A DNA stretch of 64,000 bases, taken from assembly GCA_902702965.1 (NCBI GenBank), contig CACRXP010000005.1, forward strand, positions 3,318,925 to 3,382,924, written 5' to 3'. The position numbers were made by a program, and so were the translations under genes. Source of the DNA: Spirometra erinaceieuropaei. Its lineage: Eukaryota; Platyhelminthes; Cestoda; Diphyllobothriidea; Diphyllobothriidae. Positions 59,201 through 64,000 of this stretch are shown piece by piece (the first letter of the stretch is position 1; each line of letters opens with the position of its first letter). Under the pieces are notes generated by a model that was given only the letters and a program-made list of their open reading frames with translations, was not told the origin of the DNA and ran no database searches.

Positions 59201-60384
59201 TAAAACGCCCAAACTAAGTCTGCCAGCAGCAAAAGCACGACTTCCATCGCGTAGGCGTTTGCTGAAATCCAGTCAAAACATTCCACCTTTCTTTCGAAAA
59301 TCACTTTAAAAAAGTTTGAAACTTCTGAGCACGCGCATGGTGGTAGACTACAAAATAGCCAGCATCTGATAAGAAAATATTGAAATATTCCGACTGTATT
59401 TATTATGCATCTCGTTCATGGCAGTTGGGATTTTGGATTGCACAAAGAGCCGGAGCCACAAGAGGTCTAAAGAAGTCGGAACTCAAGGTAAGCTCTTGTG
59501 ATCCAAATGACTGGAGGGAAGCAATGCCAGACTAATCTACTACTATAATTGTTTATTTTTAAAAATCCACAGAAGCAACAGACAGTTACTTATGGAAATT
59601 AGTAGAAAACGCAAAATAGATTTTATAAGACCCAGCTTGTGAAGGCTTCGTTTATTCGGCGAAGTCTCCAAATTCCTGTCTTAGAAATGCTGAATAAATT
59701 TCTGAAAAGAAAAACCCCAAGTAATTAGTCAGAAAAACGGGAGACAGATTTTCCTGAAACTCTTTTGCTAACTGGGCGAATGCATGGTCATATCAAGCCA
59801 ATAGAGCGCACGTCGCTCTCTAATCTTCTAATTCATTTCTGGCTAATTAGTTTCCCACGAAACCAAAAATGGCCAACAACTTCCCCTAATTGGTTTCATG
59901 TGCGTTGCTGCTTATGTGAAAATTGCAGACAACAGTATGTAAAGGGTCGTCGTCACTAAATACTGCTGAGGTTTGACAAAATAAAACCATCTGCTACTCA
60001 AAGCCAGCTATCCCCAGGTACATGTCCCAAAGTAAAAACTGGCCACAACGCACTAGACGACATAATTAAGTGAATGTGCATCTATGGTTTCCGTAGTACT
60101 ATCGGGTGTCTATGCAGCCTTTTCAAGAAAATCAAACTGTGGAATAACGTATAAAGACCGGAAAAATCATCCAGAAGTATGAAAACGCTCTTCTGAGGCG
60201 GTGTCTCAACTGCTGCAATCCCCTGAGGTAGATCTGGCTTATGGACACCAAAATACAAATCGCCCATATGAACAAAACCGATATGCGTCTTAGACACGTC
60301 GACAACCGGTTAACTCAATGAGGAATCATAATGTCATGGTTTAAACCATCCTCGGCTAACGTGCTAACTTCTCAGGCAGGTAAA
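59201..60384. other. Unassigned spacer
   Basis: No supported feature was seen. Confidence 0.4.
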
Positions 60385-60437
60385 CCACCACCACCACCAC
60401 CACCACCACCACCACCACCACCACCACCACCACCACT
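60385..60437. repeat. (CCA)n microsatellite
   Basis: About 17 CCA units, nearly uninterrupted. The poly-proline frame through it (60331-60516) is a by-product. Confidence 0.95.
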
Positions 60438-61440
60438 ACACCAACATGTGTGGGTAAACGAGCGCAGGAGCGATAACGGCAAAAAGATCAATTACCAGAA
60501 GCCGGAAAGACCTTGAGAAGTGTGTGTGTGCAGCACGGGTTCAACAATGGACAGCCGACCCAGCTGTGTGAAAAATCCGTCAGTTACTAAAATTTTTCAG
60601 AGATTTATTCTACCTTTGGGGAGTTAAAGACGCCTTGCTTCTTCTCCCCTTAGTCGTTTGTTCGAACAGTTTTCTATGAATGATTTCTTTGTTTCTGCAC
60701 GATCTAAGACGCACCGGTCAGGTGGTCTGCTGGGTGCTTTGCACTTAATAATTTCTTCCACCTTAAGTAAATTACATTTAGTAACCGCCGAAAACGCGAT
60801 CGTCGTAAAAATATATAAATATTATACTTTTGTAGACAGAACTATAGACCTTTCGCCAAAAGATTGAATTCGCCACCCAACCGAGAGGATAGGCATAAAA
60901 AAGTGTACTGGGATATGCGTTCCCTAAAACTACCCCAAATTACAGAAATTAAGTAACTGGAAAGATTTGTTATTACCAGCTGGGATATGTCGTCTAGTCT
61001 CTTTCCTTTGAACTTATGTTTATTCATCCGGTTTGAGGCACATGTCACAATTCGGCCGAGACAGACGGCATTACAGCTAAAAGTAATTCTGACGACGAGC
61101 TGGGGAAGCAGTCTCGAAAGCCTATGCAAGAAAGGCTGTTTTGTTCTAAAAATACATGTATACATATGCACATATGTTCAGTTCAGTACAGTTTTATTTT
61201 GAGAAAAGTAGTCGAGCGCCTTTGATATGCCTATCGGTTAAAAAACGTTGGAAAAAAGTGATAAGTAGAAAATTGAAAAAAGGATTTTTTACAGAATTGC
61301 TGACGGCTTCCAGCTGGTAGAAAAAAAGTAACCATCAACGGCTACTCACTAATGTATAAATATAAGTTGGTGTCGCGTTATGTGAGTGAATGTGAGGCTG
61401 GCACAAACATATACGACACTTCGACCGTCGCTGTCGACGA
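60438..61440. other. Unassigned spacer
   Basis: No supported feature was seen. Confidence 0.4.
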
Positions 61441-61554
61441 CGTCCCTCGTGTGCTCCACAGCAAAGTGCAGCAGGCACTGTGACGTGTTCGTGAGTTAGT
61501 TTGTAGTGTTAGTAGGCTTACACAGCATCTGCCTCACTCCTTCCTCCCACATCC

Positions 61555-61630
61555 AGCCTGCACCCGCTGTCAAAGCAGAGTCAAGAAGACTGGAGTAGGG
61601 TGATGGCGCAGGCAGATGGCACAGCCGAGT
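61555..61630 (+). repeat. Dispersed 70-bp module shared with the long repeat
   Basis: GCACCCGCTGTCAAAGCAGA, then GTCAAGAAGACTGG and GATGGCGCAGGCAGATGGCA, correspond to 29745-29815 and, inverted, to 2085-2135 and 49985-50035. It is embedded in a GC-richer block that may be the 3' end of the RTE-like element to its right. Confidence 0.6.
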
Positions 61631-62179
61631 CAGCAACATGGCGCCCCACTCCGCACTCCCTGATCCACACAACAGATGATCAGGATTTGAACGAATAGCA
61701 TCAACAACAACAAAGACAGCTGCAGAGGCAACGGTGATTGGGCACTCATACCCATGACCTGTATACCCAGCGGGAGCGTAGACACATCTACAGGCAGGGG
61801 ACTAGGTATCAGGGAGCTGCCAACGCGCATTCCAGTTTGAGAGCGCTATGGTTTGGTGATACTGGCATAGCAGACGCTTTCAGACCTTCGGCTGTAGGGC
61901 ACTACCCATAGAGCACACGCACACTCCTCACATGCGTGAGTGTCACAAAGCACTTAAGGAGGAGTTATTTCAGCCTGGCTCTTAGCCCACCAGTCCGTCA
62001 CTCCACACAAACACACACACACAACTGGGAATACTGCATGGAATGAGTTAGGGCGTCAATCAGCAGCCTTCCAGACCACAGCGCTTTACGCACCGTGATG
62101 GTCACGGACTCGGATCACACATGCAGCAGAGGAGTCACGTGCTGAGAAGCACACTCCTCACTTGCATGGGAGGTGGCAG

Positions 62180-62691
62180 TTAGGTGCGTGTGGTAGGTGG
62201 TGATGTTTTGTGATGCAGGCGGGGGAAGCTCTGATGGTATGGTGCAATTGGCGGTTGGCTACCACATGTTTTGTTGAAGGCGCAATGTGGCCTAATAGGC
62301 CCATGCGGTGGATGAATGTGCGGACGCTGTGAGGGCAGCTGATGCGGATGTGTCGAGTGCATGTATGTTGGACTTCTAAACACTGGCACGCCAGGCTCTG
62401 TGCGATGGATTCGCGAGTGACCGACCGGGCAGATGTGTGAGATGAATGTGCGGGGACAGTGTGGACAAGATAGATCGGCGATGCCAGGGCCGTTTTCAGT
62501 GATGGCAGCAGCGGTGGAGCTACTGGTGATGGACGCGATGGGTAGCGGTGTCTGAATTAAGTGAGAGATGTTGGGTGTACAGGATGTGCTAGGTGATTCG
62601 AGAATGTGGTAACTTCCACTTTCGTGGATGCGCATGTGCCCTATGAGGCCCATGCGGTGCGCGAATGCGCTGCGACAGTGTGGACAGTGTC
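62180..62691 (-). pseudogene. RTE-like LINE C-terminal C2H2 zinc-finger tail
   Basis: On the minus strand, 62691-62180 encodes CPHCRSAFAHRMGLIGHMRIH (a complete C2H2 finger), a Ser/Thr/Pro-rich spacer, a second finger CPHCPRTFISHICPVGHSRIH, and a third, degraded one near PHGPIRPHCAFNKTCG. This finger type with GHxRIH endings is found at the C-terminus of RTE-like endonuclease/reverse transcriptases of tapeworms and flukes. It is not a free-standing host zinc-finger gene, because the RT of the same family lies next to it (inverted). The frame is open to a stop at 62180 but lacks the rest of the protein. Confidence 0.75.
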
Positions 62692-62770
62692 GCCGCCGCC
62701 TGCGACAACTTAGGTCTGGTCATCAACACGGAAAAGATGGTGGTTATGCATCAACCGCCATCTGACGTTG
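62692..62770 (+). pseudogene. RTE-like RT scrap in inverted orientation
   Basis: The plus strand reads VAAACDNLGLVINTEKMVVM, then HQPPSDVD and a stop. It corresponds to the RT segment just after the catalytic ADD motif of the same RTE-like family (consensus around CDNFGLIINTEKTVVMHQPP). It abuts the minus-strand finger segment without a gap, so the two parts were joined by an inversion or by template switching. Confidence 0.75.
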
Positions 62771-62876
62771 ATTAAGTCTGTCATTTCTGGAACGCTGGTA
62801 AAGATAAAGAATGAAACACAGCATGCAGCAACCAGTGTTGTCCTTACTCCTCCAGCACAAATCCTTGATGACGATT

Positions 62877-64000
62877 TCTAAAGCAGGTGATTAAGAATCT
62901 CTGGGGATACAAAAAATAAAGAATATTATCCTCCCGCAAGTTGACAAGGGACGCTCGACGGTCTTCGTGGATAAGACCGAATGCTGGACTTAACTGGGAA
63001 ACATGTTCATGGGCAAGGAATCTCATGCACTTTCAGCTGTCAGCGAGTTCAGAAAGCTTGTAAACAACATAAACAAGACAGTAACTAAGTAAAAGAAAGC
63101 GAGTGCCCTCACGAGAAGAGAGGCACTGTCCGTGAAAACCGCTGAAACCGCGATGGCAAGCTTCTACGGCCTGCTCAAGGTACACAAGCCAGGAGTGTCC
63201 CTCCGCCCAATCGTCACCTTAGGTGACACCCCAACCGTTGGGCCGTCAAGGTGTCTGTACCAGCGACTTCGGCTCTTCATCAAGGACTCAGAGTGGACAG
63301 TGAAGTCGGCTGGAGAGCTTTTGAATCGCATTCGACATCTCAAAGTGGAGAAAGACGAGGTAATGGTATCCTTTGACGTGGTCTCACTGTTAACTTCCAT
63401 CCCAGCCAGCCTGGCCATCGACACTGTCGACGGTCTTCTACGATAAAAAAATTCAATGACATCGGCCGACAGCTCAAGCGAGCGCACATCATCGAGCTCC
63501 TGCGATTATGTCTTAAGACTTTCTTCAAATTTAATTGCCAAGTGTATGTGCAAAAGAAGGGGACGCCTATGGGCTCACTTCTGTCAAGACTAATCGTAGA
63601 TACGGTTTTGTAGAGTATCGAGTGGCTGGTATTCAGCTAGTTCACCACCTCCCGAGGTTCTGGCACAGATAATTTAACGACACATTCGACATAATAAAAA
63701 GGAGTGACGTGCAAGCTTCCAACACACTGTTGAAATCAAACTTTCCCCACTTATAATTTACCATAAAAGACGATTTCAGCAAACAATTGCCCTTCCTAGA
63801 CGCACAAGTCATTAAGCTGACAGGTGGGAACATAAAAACGACAGTCTACCGTAAAGCGACCAACACTAGGCGCATTCTCCACTTCAGAATCAACCACCCC
63901 GTCGGTCACGAACGCAACTGTGTCAGAACCCTTGTTCAACGTGCCCAAAAACACTGTAACGACGACGATGACCGGAAGAAGGGGGTGAAGTACTCATGTC
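62877..64000 (+). pseudogene. Penelope-like element P6: reverse transcriptase, runs off the window
   Basis: One frame (62877-63446) with three internal stops reads KNIILPQVDKGRSTVFVDKTE (N-terminal RT motif), FYGLLKVHKPGVSLRPIV and a MVSFDVVSLLTSIP palm motif A with the catalytic Asp. After a frameshift at about 63445 it reads LKRAHIIELLRLCLKTFFKF and VQKKGTPMGSLLSRLI. The YVDD region (about 63610-63720) is scrambled. It resumes near 63830 with TTVYRKATNTRRILHFRINH and CVRTLVQRAQKHCNDDD, to the window end. The GIY-YIG domain would lie beyond 64000. Penelope-like enzymes are reverse transcriptases related to telomerase; this copy is inactive. Confidence 0.9.

Noticed and set aside
60331..60516. 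Poly-proline protein
   Set aside because: The proline run is a translated (CCA)n microsatellite and the flanks have no coding features.
62180..62691. Host C2H2 zinc-finger transcription factor
   Set aside because: Finger type and the neighbouring RT scrap fit the C-terminus of an RTE-like LINE. Only two good fingers remain and there is no gene structure.

Overview
This window looks like repeat-dense nuclear DNA of a flatworm. The best guess is a cestode of the diphyllobothriid/pseudophyllidean type, or a trematode; this is inference. It rests on three kinds of evidence. Several Penelope-like retroelements (PLEs) of the helminth type are present. There is a LINE tail with C2H2 fingers of the CPHC...GHxRIH form that I know from tapeworm and fluke RTE-like elements. 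There is also one gene with the architecture of a helminth micro-exon gene. No bacterial-style operons or long intact ORFs are present, and nearly all the longer open frames are chance or relics of mobile elements.

The main find is at 42.6-51.3 kb: a probable protein-coding gene of the micro-exon type (plus strand). A TATA box precedes a 79-nt signal-peptide exon that ends in a GTAAGT donor. One 60-nt exon and twelve micro-exons of 15-27 nt follow. Each has a pyrimidine-rich AG acceptor and a GT donor, a length divisible by three, and phase 1 at both ends. The terminal exon has an in-frame stop with AATAAA about 35 nt further on. The predicted product is a secreted, cysteine-free (after the signal peptide), leucine/lysine-rich protein of about 142 residues (147 with an alternative donor), spread over more than 8 kb.

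Much of the recognisable remainder is a mosaic of repeats. (1) A palindromic (foldback) repeat family of about 1 kb has ends near GTAGRTGTGCTAACTCATG. Near-complete copies lie at 12.9-13.9 kb and 32.9-33.9 kb, an interrupted one at 15.4-18.0 kb, and many fragments elsewhere. (2) A long interspersed repeat with no recognisable coding capacity occurs inverted at 1.2-4.55 kb and direct at 7.4-9.8 kb and 24.1-30.8 kb, giving a large inverted repeat across the left half. (3) tRNA-derived SINEs occur, including one at 39.35-39.65 kb with a clean 12-bp target-site duplication, and one whose tails form a 75-bp-stem hairpin at 19.1-19.3 kb.

Retroelement relics are a 5'-truncated CR1/jockey-like LINE (15.73-17.53 kb) inserted into a foldback copy; an inverted pair of PLE fragments (32.04-34.76 kb) with a foldback inside the reverse-transcriptase ORF; a second PLE lineage (35.4-36.4 kb, minus); PLE tails at 40.4-40.6 kb and 57.7-58.2 kb; an RTE-like zinc-finger tail (62.2-62.7 kb, minus) fused to an inverted RT scrap; and a PLE reverse transcriptase running off the right edge (62.9-64.0 kb). 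All carry stops, frameshifts or mutated catalytic residues and are probably dead. The other stretches (13.9-15.4, 18.0-18.9, 19.3-23.3, 30.8-32.0, 37.5-39.3, 51.3-57.7 and 58.3-61.4 kb) hold nothing I can name, apart from a few protein-like frames listed below.
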